Assembly (NCBI RefSeq): GCF_011801125.1
Contig: NZ_CP046171.1
Location: 4,898,001 to 4,962,000, forward strand
Length of the DNA: 64,000 bases
Direction of reading: 5' to 3'
Origin: Nocardia brasiliensis
GTDB taxonomy: Bacteria; Actinomycetota; Actinomycetes; Mycobacteriales; Mycobacteriaceae
Shown: piece by piece, positions 8,935 to 17,680 of the stretch
How the letters are laid out: every line of letters begins with the position of its first letter
Numbering within the stretch: position 1 is the stretch's first letter
The notes under the pieces: model-generated
Databases searched by the model: none
Told to the model about the DNA's origin: nothing
The model's input: only the letters and a program-made list of their open reading frames with translations
Program-made: the position numbers and the translations under genes

Positions 8935-9360
8935 ATGGAGCCCGCCGAGACCGACCTCCCCGAGCTATTCCTGCGCGCGGCCAAGCGCATCCGCCGCAAC
9001 CAGGCGGCGCGGCTCGCCCCGCTCGGCCTCACCCCGGCTCAGGCCCGAGCCCTGCGGATCATCGGTCACCAGGAACAACCACTGCACATGACCGCGCTCG
9101 CGGAGCGGCTCGGCATCGTGCCGCGCTCGGCGACCACCGTCGTCGACGCGCTCGCCGCCGCAGGCCTGGTGGCCCGCGGCACCGATCCGGCCAACCGGCG
9201 CGCCACCCTGGTCACGCTCACCGACACCGGCCGCGCCACGCTCACCCGCATGGCCGAGGCGCGGCGCGAGGCCGCGGCGGAATTGTTCGACACGCTCACC
9301 CCGCGGCAGCGCGAAACCCTGCGCGCCTTGCTGGCCGCCTTGGACACGGCAACCTGCTAG
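8935..9360 (+). CDS. MarR-family transcriptional regulator
   Basis: 141 residues with the winged-helix MarR fold: LTPAQARALRIIGHQEQPLHMTALAERLGI, then the recognition helix VPRSATTVVDALAAAGLV and the wing RGTDPANRRATLVTLTDTG. It is dimeric by family and probably represses itself and the divergent exporter through the palindrome at 8885-8930. The family often responds to phenolic or antibiotic ligands. ATG at 8923 (adding MLRI) is the alternative start. Confidence 0.88.
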   Translation: MEPAETDLPELFLRAAKRIRRNQAARLAPLGLTPAQARALRIIGHQEQPLHMTALAERLGIVPRSATTVVDALAAAGLVARGTDPANRRATLVTLTDTGRATLTRMAEARREAAAELFDTLTPRQRETLRALLAALDTATC

Positions 9361-9579
9361 CTTCGGCAACTCGCCTGGATTCTGGTCGTAGAATTGGGCA
9401 ATTCGCCCATTTCGCGAGACTTACCGATCGGCACCCGCCCGCTGTGCGGGTGTACCCGCAAATGGGCAGTATTCTGCCCGGGGCGACGGCGTCGTCGACG
9501 GGACTTGCGGGTCCGAGTGTTGCTGCATTCCGGGAACGCTGCGGATAACCTGGCGGTATGACCTGAAGAAGGTGGGGCG

Positions 9580-10341
9580 ATGGATCGACCGGAGCGAGGC
9601 TCACGGCCCGAATACGATTACGGGCGGGGGCCACAGATGACGCGACACGGCGGGCCGTATCAGCGGCCCGGGATCGGCGACCGGTATCAGGGGGCGTATT
9701 CGGATTGGATGGACCAGCTGCCGGAGCCGGAACCGGAGCCGTCTTTCGAACCCGGTTACGAGTCCGGCTATTTCGAGGACGAGTTCAGTGGGCTGATCGA
9801 TCGGTCCCGCGGTAAGCGTTCGGTCAAGCGGTGGCTGCTGCCCGTGCTCGGCGTGGTCGTGGTGGGTGCGCTGGCGGCCGTCGGGTTCCTGATGTTCGGC
9901 GGCGGCGCCACCACCGACACCGCGGCCGCGCCGACCCAGGCCCCGACACCGGCCGCGGCACCGGACGGCCCGTGCACGGCGGAACGGGTGGGCAACCGGA
10001 TCAAGGGGAACGATCCCGGCGGCTTCGACTCCGGCCCTGCCGCGATCTTCGCCTTTCAGCACGCCTACTACGTCGAGCGTTCGGGTGCGGCGGTGCGCGC
10101 GGCGACGACCGCCGATGCCGCGGTGGAGTCGGCCGAGGCCATCCAGCGCGGTATCGACAGCATCCCGGTGGGCACCACCTACTGCGTCGCGATCACGCCG
10201 GGCGCGTTCGCCGGCCAGTACATGGTGGTGGTGACCGAGAACCGGCCCGGCCGTACCCCGGTCACCTACAACCCGCAGCTGGTCACCACCACCCAAGCGG
10301 GCGCGCGCACCCTCATCAGCGCCATCAGCCCCGGCCAATAA
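9580..10341 (+). CDS. Single-pass membrane protein of unknown function
   Basis: 253 residues; the family is not recognised with confidence. The N-terminal cytoplasmic part (1-82) is acidic, proline-rich and low in complexity (PEPEPEPSFEP). A transmembrane helix (about 84-106) follows, then a short Ala/Thr/Pro linker (TDTAAAPTQAPTPAAAP) and a compact outer domain of about 120 residues with two cysteines (GPCTAERV and TTYCVAITP) that may form a disulfide. The domain may bind a wall or protein partner. The start is ATG after GGTGGGGCG. It stands alone between the MarR gene and the convergent folD-like gene. Confidence 0.75.
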   Translation: MDRPERGSRPEYDYGRGPQMTRHGGPYQRPGIGDRYQGAYSDWMDQLPEPEPEPSFEPGYESGYFEDEFSGLIDRSRGKRSVKRWLLPVLGVVVVGALAAVGFLMFGGGATTDTAAAPTQAPTPAAAPDGPCTAERVGNRIKGNDPGGFDSGPAAIFAFQHAYYVERSGAAVRAATTADAAVESAEAIQRGIDSIPVGTTYCVAITPGAFAGQYMVVVTENRPGRTPVTYNPQLVTTTQAGARTLISAISPGQ

Positions 10342-10390
10342 GACCGGGCGCCAGGCGAATTCGTACACCCGGCCGGCCCGGAGAACGCCG

Positions 10391-10429
10391 ACGGCCGGAC
10401 CGGGAGCCTTGCGGGCCGGGTCCGGCCGT
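10391..10429. terminator. Hairpin between convergent genes
   Basis: A perfect 11-bp stem: ACGGCCGGACC at 10391-10401 pairs with GGTCCGGCCGT at 10419-10429, with a 17-base loop. It lies between the ends of the membrane protein gene and the convergent folD-like gene and could terminate both. No U-tract follows, which is usual in high-GC actinobacteria. Confidence 0.6.
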
Positions 10430-10450
10430 GGGAGCAGCGACGCGCGCGGA

Positions 10451-11302
10451 TCAGCGGCGGGCGTTCGCCGCGGCGACGACGACGTGCCGCATCAGCAGCG
10501 CGGTGGTCACCGGGCCGATGCCGCCGGGGACCGGGGTGAGCGCGGCGGCCTTGCCGCGCACCGATTCGGCGTCGACATCGCCGACGATGCCGCCGTCGGC
10601 GGCCTCGTTGGTGCCGACGTCGACCACCACCGCGCCCTCGCGGATGTGCTTGCCGGTGACCAGGCCGATCCGGCCCGCGGCCGCGACGACGATGTCGGCG
10701 GCCGAGGTGACGGCGGGCAGGTCGGTGGTCTTCGAATGACAGACGGTGACCGTGGCGTTCTCCGCCAGCAGCAGCTGTGCCAGCGGCTTGCCGACGATAT
10801 TGGAGCGGCCGACCACAGCGACATGCCTACCGGCGAGCGGCACCTGGTGGTGCTTGAGCAGCTCGACGACCGACTCTGAGGTCGCGGCCACGAAACCGGG
10901 CAGCCCGGAGGCGAGCAGTCCCAGCGAGAGCGGGCTCACCCCGTCGACGTCCTTCGACGCCGCGATCGCCGAGCTCACGTCCTCTAGCGTGATGCCGGCG
11001 GGCAGCGGCGTCTGCAGCATGATCCCGTCGGTCGCGGGGTCGGCGCTGCGCGCGGTGAGTTCCGCACGGATCGTCTCGACGGTCGCGTCGGCGCCGAGAT
11101 CGACGGTGTCGCAGGCGATGCCGAGCCGCTCGGCGGCCTTGCGCAGCGAGTTGACATACCAGGCGCTGGCCGGGTCGTCGTTCGCCACGATCAGCGCAAG
11201 GCGCGGTGCGGCACCGGACTCGGCGTGCGCGGCGGCGCGCTGCTTGGTGTCGGCGTTGAGGGCGGCGGCGAGTTCCTTGCCGGTCAGCGAAACGGTATCC
11301 AC
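10451..11302 (-). CDS. folD: FolD-like methylenetetrahydrofolate dehydrogenase, divergent active site
   Basis: 283 residues with the overall FolD fold: LQTPLPAG, KDVDG, the NADP-binding VVGRSNIVGKP and the C-terminal TPVPGGIGPVT. Known bifunctional enzymes carry a catalytic lysine four residues after a conserved tyrosine (YxxxK). Here the segment is Y49-VNS-L53, so that lysine is replaced by leucine (a lysine sits two residues later). The PCTP motif before the Rossmann fold reads AATS. The protein may therefore be a mono-functional dehydrogenase or a paralogue with another one-carbon role, and a canonical folD may lie elsewhere. GTG at 11302 was chosen with an upstream AGGGTG site. Confidence 0.8.
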   Translation of the reverse strand: MDTVSLTGKELAAALNADTKQRAAAHAESGAAPRLALIVANDDPASAWYVNSLRKAAERLGIACDTVDLGADATVETIRAELTARSADPATDGIMLQTPLPAGITLEDVSSAIAASKDVDGVSPLSLGLLASGLPGFVAATSESVVELLKHHQVPLAGRHVAVVGRSNIVGKPLAQLLLAENATVTVCHSKTTDLPAVTSAADIVVAAAGRIGLVTGKHIREGAVVVDVGTNEAADGGIVGDVDAESVRGKAAALTPVPGGIGPVTTALLMRHVVVAAANARR

Positions 11303-11549
11303 GGTGTGACACCCTATCGGGCGCCCGCGCGGGCCCCGCCCCACGGCACCGGCGGCGCTTTCGGACAACGGTGACGACTCGCCCACACGGCCGGTCCGAT
11401 TTGTCCTCGTGTCCGAAATAAACCTCAGAATCCCCCCGGTTAATACGTGATTTCCAGATCAACCCACCGTAGGGTGAGCACTGCTTGCCCCCGGCTAACT
11501 GCCAGCACGTGCCCAACCCGGTCTCATTCGCGGAAAGGTGTCGACTGTA

Positions 11550-12422
11550 GTGAAGATCTCGAGGCACTGGACACATCTCGCCGCGACGGTGCTCGCGGCG
11601 TGCACCCTCACCGCCCTATCCGTGGTCCCGGCCGAGGCCGCCCCGGAGACGGACGCCCTCTACAACTCCGCCCAGCGCCACTTCACCGACGGCGACGACG
11701 CCGCCGGACGCGCCGACCTGCGCAACCTGATCGGCGCGGACCCCACCGACGCCGAAGCCCTTTCGCTGCAGGCGATCTGGTCGCACTACGCGAACGACCT
11801 GCCCGCCCTCGCCGACGCGATGGCCCGGTTGACCGCGGTCGATCCGCAGCTGGCGGCCGGCACCAACAACGTGCTCGGTGCCATCGGCGCGGCCGTTGGC
11901 ACGCTGCCCAACCCGATGCCCGCGCTCATCGGCCCCGAGACCGGCATCGTCGTGCTGGGCTACGGGCTGCTGCCCGACGGCGCGTTGCGGCCCGAGCTGG
12001 TGAACCGGTTGATCGCGGCCTGGTTGCAGTCGGTCGCGGCGCCGCTGTCGCCCATCGTGGTGACCGGCGGCAACCCGCAGAACGGGATCGCCGAGGCCGA
12101 CGCGATGGCAGGCTGGCTGATCGGGCACGGGGTGCCCCCGTCGCGCATCCACGTGGAGAACCGGGCCGGTTCGACCGTCCAGAACGCGCTGTTCTCCAGC
12201 AGGATGCTGCGGGATATCGGCGCGACCAGCGCGGTGGTGGTCACCTCCCCCAACCACATTCGGCGCGCGGTCGCCGACTTCATCGTCGCGGGCACCAGGG
12301 TGGTGGGTGCGACCACGTCGCTGGATCAGCTGGTCTCGCAGCTGCCCCCGCCCTCGCGACAGTCCCAGCGCGGCATCTATCTGGACGCGACCCGCACGTT
12401 CCAGCTGGACACGTCCCGCTGA
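11550..12422 (+). CDS. Exported DUF218 (YdcF/SanA-like) protein
   Basis: About 290 residues. It begins with a signal peptide (hydrophobic core LAATVLAACTLTALSVV, likely cleavage after AEA). A helical, TPR-like segment (FTDGDDAAGRADLRNLI) leads to a DUF218 domain: TGIVVLGYGLLPDGALRPELVNRL, IVVTGGNPQNGIAEADAMAGWL, VENRAGSTVQNALFS and VVVTSPNHIRRA. DUF218 proteins act in envelope and peptidoglycan or lipid-carrier metabolism in other bacteria (SanA, ElyC). Start choice: GTG 11550 follows GGAAAGG by 11 bases; GTG 11538 overlaps that site and is less likely. Confidence 0.82.
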   Translation: MKISRHWTHLAATVLAACTLTALSVVPAEAAPETDALYNSAQRHFTDGDDAAGRADLRNLIGADPTDAEALSLQAIWSHYANDLPALADAMARLTAVDPQLAAGTNNVLGAIGAAVGTLPNPMPALIGPETGIVVLGYGLLPDGALRPELVNRLIAAWLQSVAAPLSPIVVTGGNPQNGIAEADAMAGWLIGHGVPPSRIHVENRAGSTVQNALFSSRMLRDIGATSAVVVTSPNHIRRAVADFIVAGTRVVGATTSLDQLVSQLPPPSRQSQRGIYLDATRTFQLDTSR

Positions 12423-12557
12423 ACCGCGCCTGCCGCGCGCGTGTTCGTCCCGACGCGCGCGCACGCACGGTTCATGTGCGCCCGCCGGGGCCCGAGAGCG
12501 ACGTCACCGGATAACCGCTGGCCAGTCCATCTCCCGGCACGGCAGGATGGCCGGGTG

Positions 12558-13358
12558 ATGGCAGGTGGAACCGAGGTGGTGGCGACATTGCGGGCGGCGG
12601 GATGCGTGTTCGCCGAGGACGAGGCCCGCCTGCTCACCGCCGCCGCGGCCGACACCGGCATCGCGCTCGACGAGCTCGTCGCCCGGCGGGTGTCCGGCAC
12701 TCCGCTCGAGCACCTGCTCGGCTGGGCCGAGTTCCACGGATTGCGGGTGACCGTCGCACCGGGCGTGTTCGTGCCGCGACAGCGCACCGCGTTCCTGGTC
12801 GAGCAGGCGGCGGCGCTGGCACGCACCAGGACCCGCCATCAGATGGTGGTCGATCTGTGTTGCGGCTCCGGCGCTTTGGGTCTGGCCCTGGTCACCGTCC
12901 TGGCCGCGGAGAACCGTCCGGTGACGCTGGCCGCCGCCGACATCGATCCGGTCGCGGTGGACTGCGCGCGCCGCAACCTGACCGCGCTCGGCGCGCCGGT
13001 CTATCAGGGCGACCTGTTCGATCCGCTGCCCGAGGAACTGCTCGGCTGCATCGATATCCTGCTCGCCAACACCCCGTACGTCCCCTCGGACATGATCGCG
13101 CGGATGCCACCGGAGGCCAGGGATCACGAGCCGCGCACCGCCCTCGACGGCGGCCCCGACGGCCTCGACGTCTTCCGCCGGGTGGCCGCCGGCGCCAGGT
13201 CCTGGCTCGCCCCGGGCGGACACCTGCTGGTGGAGGCCGGGGAAACGCAGGCGCGGCGCGCGCTCGCGGTGCTCGCCGAGCACGGCCTCGCCGGCCGGAT
13301 CGCCGAATCCGAGGAGCAGTACGCCACCGTCGTCATCGGCACCAACCCGGCCGGCTGA
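12558..13358 (+). CDS. PrmC/HemK-related N5-glutamine methyltransferase-like protein
   Basis: 266 residues. A helical N-terminal region (GTPLEHLLGWAEFHGLRV) is followed by VFVPRQRT and a SAM-binding fold (VVDLCCGSGALGLAL, AADIDPVAVDCARRN). The catalytic loop reads ANTPYVPS rather than the NPPY of true release-factor methyltransferases, which matches the PrmC-related group of unknown substrate. DHEPRTALDGGPDGLDVFRRV is also conserved. Another copy, the true prmC, is expected near prfA elsewhere in the genome. The start is ATG 12558. Confidence 0.85.
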   Translation: MAGGTEVVATLRAAGCVFAEDEARLLTAAAADTGIALDELVARRVSGTPLEHLLGWAEFHGLRVTVAPGVFVPRQRTAFLVEQAAALARTRTRHQMVVDLCCGSGALGLALVTVLAAENRPVTLAAADIDPVAVDCARRNLTALGAPVYQGDLFDPLPEELLGCIDILLANTPYVPSDMIARMPPEARDHEPRTALDGGPDGLDVFRRVAAGARSWLAPGGHLLVEAGETQARRALAVLAEHGLAGRIAESEEQYATVVIGTNPAG

Positions 13359-13362
13359 GCTC

Positions 13363-14193
13363 CTACTTCTTGCGGCCGGTGAACTCCTCCATCGAGTGGT
13401 AGACGCCGACCGAGTTGAGGAACAGGTCGCGCAGCTTAACCGGGAGCAGCCCGGAGATCGCCTTGTTGAGCCGCGAGGTCCAGGGCAGGATCACCAGCGG
13501 CGTGCCGTTCTTCATCTCGCGCCACGAGGTGTCGACCACTTCGTCCTGCTCCAGGATCGGCGTGAACAGAAAGCCTTTCGCGCCGTCGAACATGCCGGTG
13601 TTGATGTAGGTCGGGCAGACCGTGGTCACCTTGACGTGCTCGTGGCCCGCCTGTTCGAGTTCGATCCGCACCGAATCGGACCAGCCGAGCGCCGCCCACT
13701 TGGACGCGGCGTAGACGCTCATCCGCGGATTGGCGACCAGACCCGCCGAGGAGGCGATGGTCAGCACGCGCGCCTCGGTCGAGCCCGCCACCATCGCGGG
13801 CAGGAATTCCAGCGTGACGTACATGGGCGCGTGCGCGTTGATGGCCATCGTCTGCGCGATGTCGGCGCGGTTCTCGGTGTCCCAGAAGTAGCTGTTGCCG
13901 CGCACGATGCCCGCGTTGTTGACCAGGATGTCGATGCCGCCGACCGCGGCGCGCACCGACTCGGCGGCCTCGGCGATCGCCTGCGGCGCCGACACGTCGA
14001 CGACGAAGTGGTGGATGGTGCCGCCCTGGGCGATCAGCTCCGCGGCGGTCTCCTTCAGCGCCACCTCGTTGATGTCCCAGAGCACCACCGCGGCAGCGCC
14101 TTCGCGCACCGCGCGCGCGGCGAACAGCTTGCCAAGCCCCATGGCGGCACCCGTGATGAGCACCTTCTTACCCGCAACCGTGTCGAGTTTCAT
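13363..14193 (-). CDS. Short-chain dehydrogenase/reductase
   Basis: 276 residues, classical SDR: cofactor site TGAAMGLG, the NNAG motif (ILVNNAGIVRG), catalytic serine in TIASSAGL and Y-x3-K in SVYAASKWA. The extended C-terminus (LLPVKLRDLFLNSVGVYHSMEEF) resembles membrane-surface-associated SDRs of the retinol-dehydrogenase type found in lipid metabolism. It lies 33 bases downstream of the aldehyde dehydrogenase on the same strand, so the two probably form an operon converting an alcohol or ketone through an aldehyde to an acid. Confidence 0.88.
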   Translation of the reverse strand: MKLDTVAGKKVLITGAAMGLGKLFAARAVREGAAAVVLWDINEVALKETAAELIAQGGTIHHFVVDVSAPQAIAEAAESVRAAVGGIDILVNNAGIVRGNSYFWDTENRADIAQTMAINAHAPMYVTLEFLPAMVAGSTEARVLTIASSAGLVANPRMSVYAASKWAALGWSDSVRIELEQAGHEHVKVTTVCPTYINTGMFDGAKGFLFTPILEQDEVVDTSWREMKNGTPLVILPWTSRLNKAISGLLPVKLRDLFLNSVGVYHSMEEFTGRKK

Positions 14194-14226
14194 CCGTTCC
14201 TGTCTCTTGGTCGATGCCGCCGGAAG

Positions 14227-15798
14227 TCACTTCTGGCGCAGTGTTTTCATGACGCCGAAGTAGAACGTCATGGTCTTGGCCCACAGCTGCTCGGACATGC
14301 CGGGCAGCGGCGCGATCGGCAGCACCCGCTGGACCGCGATGGTCTGGGTGTCGATGTATTTCAGCAGGCCCTCCGGCCCGTGTCGACGACCGGTGCCGGA
14401 GATACCGAGCCCGCCCGACGGCGCGTCGGCGCTGCCCCATGCCGCGATGAAGCCCTCGTTGACGTTCACCGAACCGGCGTTGATCCGGGCCGCGACCGCG
14501 CGACCGCGCTCGGTGTCCCTGGTCCAGACGCTGGCGTTGAGGCCGTAGGCGGTGTCGTTGGCCTGCTCGACCGCCTCGTCGTCACTGCCGACCCGATAGA
14601 TCGAGACGACCGGGCCGAAGGTCTCCTCGCGGTACACCGTCATGCCGGGGCGCACCCCGCTCAGCACGGTCGGCTCGTAGAAGTACGGCCCGAGGTCGGG
14701 CCGGGCACGGCCGCCGGCGAGCACCGTCGCGCCCTTGGCCACCGCGTCCTCGACATGCGCTCGCACCGTGTCCAATTGACGCGGGAAGGTGAGCGAGCCC
14801 ATGTCACTGTCGTAGTTCAGGTCGGCGCCGAGCACGATCTGCCGCACGTGCCCGACGAATTCGCTGACGAACTGGTCATAGACCTTCTCGTGCACATAGA
14901 TTCGCTCCATCGATTCGCACAGCTGCCCGGCCGAGGCGAAGCAAGCGCGGATGGCGATCTTCGCGGCGCGCGGCACGTCGGCGTCGGCCAGCACCACCAG
15001 CGGGTTCTTCCCGCCGAGTTCGAGCGAGTAGCCGATGAGCCGCTCGCCCGCCTGCCGCGCGATGGTGCGCCCGGTGGCGCTGGACCCGGTGTAGTCGACA
15101 TAGTCGGCACGACCGATCACCTCGGCGCCGATCACCGACCCGCGCCCGAGCACCGCCTGCCACAGGCCCTTAGGCAGTCCGGCCCGTTCGGCGGCGTCGA
15201 TCGCCCACAGCGCGGCGAGCGCGGTCTGGTTGTCCGGCCGCGCCACCACCGCGTTGCCCGCGACCAGGGCGGGCAGCGCGTCGGAAACGGCAAGGGCGAG
15301 CGGATAATTCCACGGTGAGATGACCGCGACCACGCCCTTCGCACGGTGCCGCACATCGACGCTGGTCAGCACCGGCAGCACCCCGCGCGGCTTGCGGGTG
15401 GCCAGCAGCTTCGCGGCGACCTGCGCGTAATACCTGGCGTTGACCGCGACGTCGCCGACCTCGTCGAAGGCGTGCGCGCGGGACTTACCGGTCTCGGTCT
15501 GCACGATGTCGAGCACGACGTCCTGCTCGGCGAGCACGATGTCGTGGAACCGGCGCAGCACCGCGGCTCGCTCCCGGATCGGACGGCGGGCCCACTCCCG
15601 CTGGGCCGCCCGCGCGCTGGCGAAGGCCCGGTCGATATCGGCGACCGAGGACTGCGGCAGATCGGCGATCTTGCGGCCGGTGGCGGGTGCCAACACCTCG
15701 ACGGCGGGCGCGCCGCCCGCGACCGCGCGCGCGAGCAACGGCTGGACCAGTGCCGACGGCAGCGCGTCGGCGGCGGCCAGCGGGGAGGCGGTGGTCAT
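14227..15798 (-). CDS. NAD(P)-dependent aldehyde dehydrogenase, succinate-semialdehyde dehydrogenase (GabD2)-like
   Basis: 523 residues. Family marks include ISPWNYPLALAVSDALPALVAGNAVV (cofactor), YTGSSATGRTIA, the catalytic glutamate in YSLELGGKNPLVVL and the catalytic cysteine in CFASAGQLCESMERI. The AGQLC context and overall layout match the actinobacterial succinate-semialdehyde dehydrogenase group, although the SDR partner hints at a fatty aldehyde or steroid-like substrate instead. ATG 15798 has a GAGAGGG site. The operator at 15823-15852 sits just upstream, so the divergent TetR regulator probably controls this operon. Confidence 0.87.
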   Translation of the reverse strand: MTTASPLAAADALPSALVQPLLARAVAGGAPAVEVLAPATGRKIADLPQSSVADIDRAFASARAAQREWARRPIRERAAVLRRFHDIVLAEQDVVLDIVQTETGKSRAHAFDEVGDVAVNARYYAQVAAKLLATRKPRGVLPVLTSVDVRHRAKGVVAVISPWNYPLALAVSDALPALVAGNAVVARPDNQTALAALWAIDAAERAGLPKGLWQAVLGRGSVIGAEVIGRADYVDYTGSSATGRTIARQAGERLIGYSLELGGKNPLVVLADADVPRAAKIAIRACFASAGQLCESMERIYVHEKVYDQFVSEFVGHVRQIVLGADLNYDSDMGSLTFPRQLDTVRAHVEDAVAKGATVLAGGRARPDLGPYFYEPTVLSGVRPGMTVYREETFGPVVSIYRVGSDDEAVEQANDTAYGLNASVWTRDTERGRAVAARINAGSVNVNEGFIAAWGSADAPSGGLGISGTGRRHGPEGLLKYIDTQTIAVQRVLPIAPLPGMSEQLWAKTMTFYFGVMKTLRQK

Positions 15799-15822
15799 CG
15801 TCGGCCCTCTCGATGGGTGCTT

Positions 15823-15852
15823 CATTAACTGAACACTGGTGTTAGATTAATG
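15823..15852. promoter_or_regulatory. Palindromic operator upstream of the aldehyde dehydrogenase operon
   Basis: A 30-bp symmetric site: outer arms CATTAA (15823-15828) and TTAATG (15847-15852), inner arms AACAC and GTGTT, all centred at 15837/15838. It lies between the aldehyde dehydrogenase start and the divergent TetR gene and is the likely binding site of that regulator. Confidence 0.7.
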
Positions 15853-15946
15853 GGCGTGCCGCGCTTCGTGTCAAGCTGTTCGTCATGGGACACAGACATG
15901 GCAGGCTGCCGATTGTGAGGCAGCACCATGGGAGTGGCGCCGCGTC

Positions 15947-16618
15947 GTGACCGAGACGACCACGCGGCGCGGTCGCCCGCCGCAGACCAGAGAACAGGCC
16001 GAGGAGATCCGGGCCAGGATCGTGCTCGCCACCGCGGAAGTGTTCACCCGCAACGGTTCTCGCGGCCTGAGCGTCGCCCAGATCATCGAGCGGGCCGGGC
16101 TGGCCCGGCCGACCTTCTACCGCTACTTCGGCAACGCGACCGAGCCGCTGCACGTGCTGCTGGAATCCTCGAACGCCGGGTTGGTCGACGGCATCGCGCA
16201 GGCGCTCACCGGCACCGATGAGCCCGTTGAGCTGGGCATCCGGCTGATCGACGCCTATCTGGCCTGGGCGGGCGGGCACGGCGCGATGCTGCGGCCGCTG
16301 TTCGCGGAGCTGCACGACCCGGCCTCACCGGTCTCCGCCTACCGCGAACGCGCGCTCGACGACATCCGCGAACTGGTCCGCGCGACCTTCACCGAGCTGG
16401 GCCGCCCGGTCCCGAGCCCGCTCGACCTCGACGCGGCCCTGCATGTCTGCGAATACGTCGTCTACCGGATCTCCGCGGGCACCGCACCGGGCGCCGAGCC
16501 CGATCCGGCGACCGTCGCCGAGGCACGGCTCACCATGATCCGGGTGCTGCTGACCACCCTCGGCACGCGCACCGATCTGGCCTACGCACTGGAGCTGCCC
16601 GGCATCTTCCCGCACTGA
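15947..16618 (+). CDS. TetR-family transcriptional regulator
   Basis: 223 residues. An N-terminal basic tail (TRRGRPPQTREQ) leads to a TetR helix-turn-helix: IVLATAEVFTRNGSRGLSVAQIIERAGLARPTFYRYFGN. The ligand-binding half is unique, as usual. It is divergent from the aldehyde dehydrogenase/SDR operon, and the 30-bp palindrome between them is its likely operator. The start is GTG 15947 with a distant GGGAG. An upstream ATG at 15928 is in another frame. Confidence 0.87.
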   Translation: MTETTTRRGRPPQTREQAEEIRARIVLATAEVFTRNGSRGLSVAQIIERAGLARPTFYRYFGNATEPLHVLLESSNAGLVDGIAQALTGTDEPVELGIRLIDAYLAWAGGHGAMLRPLFAELHDPASPVSAYRERALDDIRELVRATFTELGRPVPSPLDLDAALHVCEYVVYRISAGTAPGAEPDPATVAEARLTMIRVLLTTLGTRTDLAYALELPGIFPH

Positions 16619-16650
16619 CGGACACCGGGTCACATCGTTTCAGCCCCGCG

Positions 16651-16680
16651 AACTCGGCGAGCATCGTTGATCGCCGAGTT
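16651..16680. terminator. Hairpin between convergent genes
   Basis: A perfect 10-bp stem: AACTCGGCGA at 16651-16660 pairs with TCGCCGAGTT at 16671-16680, with a 10-base loop. It lies between the convergent ends of the TetR gene and the reductase gene and is a likely two-way terminator. Confidence 0.65.
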
Positions 16681-16687
16681 CACAGGC

Positions 16688-17566
16688 TCATTGGGATGCG
16701 TTGTCCCGCATCGGTACCGGGGCGAAACGTTCGGTGTGCACCGTGGCGGTGGGATCGTGCAGGGCCAGCAGTTCCCGGCCCGCCTCGGCGAGCACGGGCG
16801 GGCCGCAGACGTAAACCGCGGCGCCGGTGGGGGTCTGCGCGAAGATCATGCGCGGATCGGGCATGCCGTATTCGTCATCGGGCCGCACCACCACGTCGCC
16901 GCCGGTGAGCCGGGCCAGTTCGCACAGGAACGGCATCCGGCTGCGCGAACGGCCGAAATACATGAGCCGCCACGGTATTCCGGCGCGCTCGACGGCGCCG
17001 ACCATCGGCAGGATCGGCGTGATGCCGATCCCACCGGCGACGAACAGATAACGGGTCGCCGCGAGAAGCGGAAAGGCGTTGCGCGGACCTCGGATCGACA
17101 ACCGGTCACCGACGCGCAGCCGCTCGTGTATCTCACGCGAGCCACCCGCACCATTTTTGATGTAGCGCACCGCGATTCGGTAGTGCTCACGCTCGGCCGG
17201 GTCGTTGGTCAGCGAATAGTGGCGCAGCAGGCCCGACGGCAGGCACAGCTCGACATGCGCGCCGGGCGTCCACGCGGGCAGCGAACCACCGTCGGGATCG
17301 CGGAGCCACAGGCCAACCACCTCTTCGGCTTCGGCTTCGATCTGGTCGACCACGACCTCGAAACCGTTGCGGCGCAGTGGCTGCGGTAATGTCTCGGGCA
17401 GCATCGCAGGGTGCTGCACGGCCGCTGCCACCGGTCGGCGCTGTCCGACACGAGGCGTGACCGTCGGCTCGCCGGAGCGGAAAGCTGCTGGGCCCGTACC
17501 GAACTCGAGGGTCACGGCGCATGTGCGACGCACCTGCGGCTGATCGACGTAGCCAGTAGAGCCCAT
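16688..17566 (-). CDS. VanB/phthalate dioxygenase reductase-type flavin reductase lacking its 2Fe-2S domain
   Basis: 292 residues. The flavin-binding barrel shows RHYSLTNDP and the NAD-binding fold shows YLFVAGGIGITPILPMV and VYVCGPPVL. In phthalate dioxygenase reductase-like proteins a plant-type ferredoxin domain (four cysteines) follows the TVHTERF segment. Here the protein stops ten residues after it, and no cysteine cluster is found downstream before the terminator hairpin. The N-terminal 54 residues are also atypical; an internal ATG (MLPETLPQ) may be the real start. It would need a separate ferredoxin as partner. It is divergent from a TetR gene, and the palindrome at 17616 probably controls it. 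Confidence 0.78.
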   Translation of the reverse strand: MGSTGYVDQPQVRRTCAVTLEFGTGPAAFRSGEPTVTPRVGQRRPVAAAVQHPAMLPETLPQPLRRNGFEVVVDQIEAEAEEVVGLWLRDPDGGSLPAWTPGAHVELCLPSGLLRHYSLTNDPAEREHYRIAVRYIKNGAGGSREIHERLRVGDRLSIRGPRNAFPLLAATRYLFVAGGIGITPILPMVGAVERAGIPWRLMYFGRSRSRMPFLCELARLTGGDVVVRPDDEYGMPDPRMIFAQTPTGAAVYVCGPPVLAEAGRELLALHDPTATVHTERFAPVPMRDNASQ

Positions 17567-17615
17567 CTCGCATCCTCATCTCTGATCGGCGAAGCACAAG
17601 CGTTCTCGCAATCTA

Positions 17616-17628
17616 TTGATGACATCAA
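17616..17628. promoter_or_regulatory. 13-bp perfect palindrome, likely TetR operator
   Basis: TTGATG-A-CATCAA lies in the 114-base space between the flavin reductase gene (minus) and the TetR gene (plus). The symmetry and position fit an operator for the TetR protein encoded at 17681. A close variant (11 of 13 bases) is found at 18432-18444, upstream of the beta-lactone operon. Confidence 0.55.
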
Positions 17629-17680
17629 CTGCTGTCAACATCACTCGATCTCCGTGACCAGGCTGTGAGAAGATGGCGCC

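Noticed and set aside
13396..15318. A 640-codon plus-strand frame
   Set aside because: Antisense shadow of the SDR and aldehyde dehydrogenase genes; no motif.
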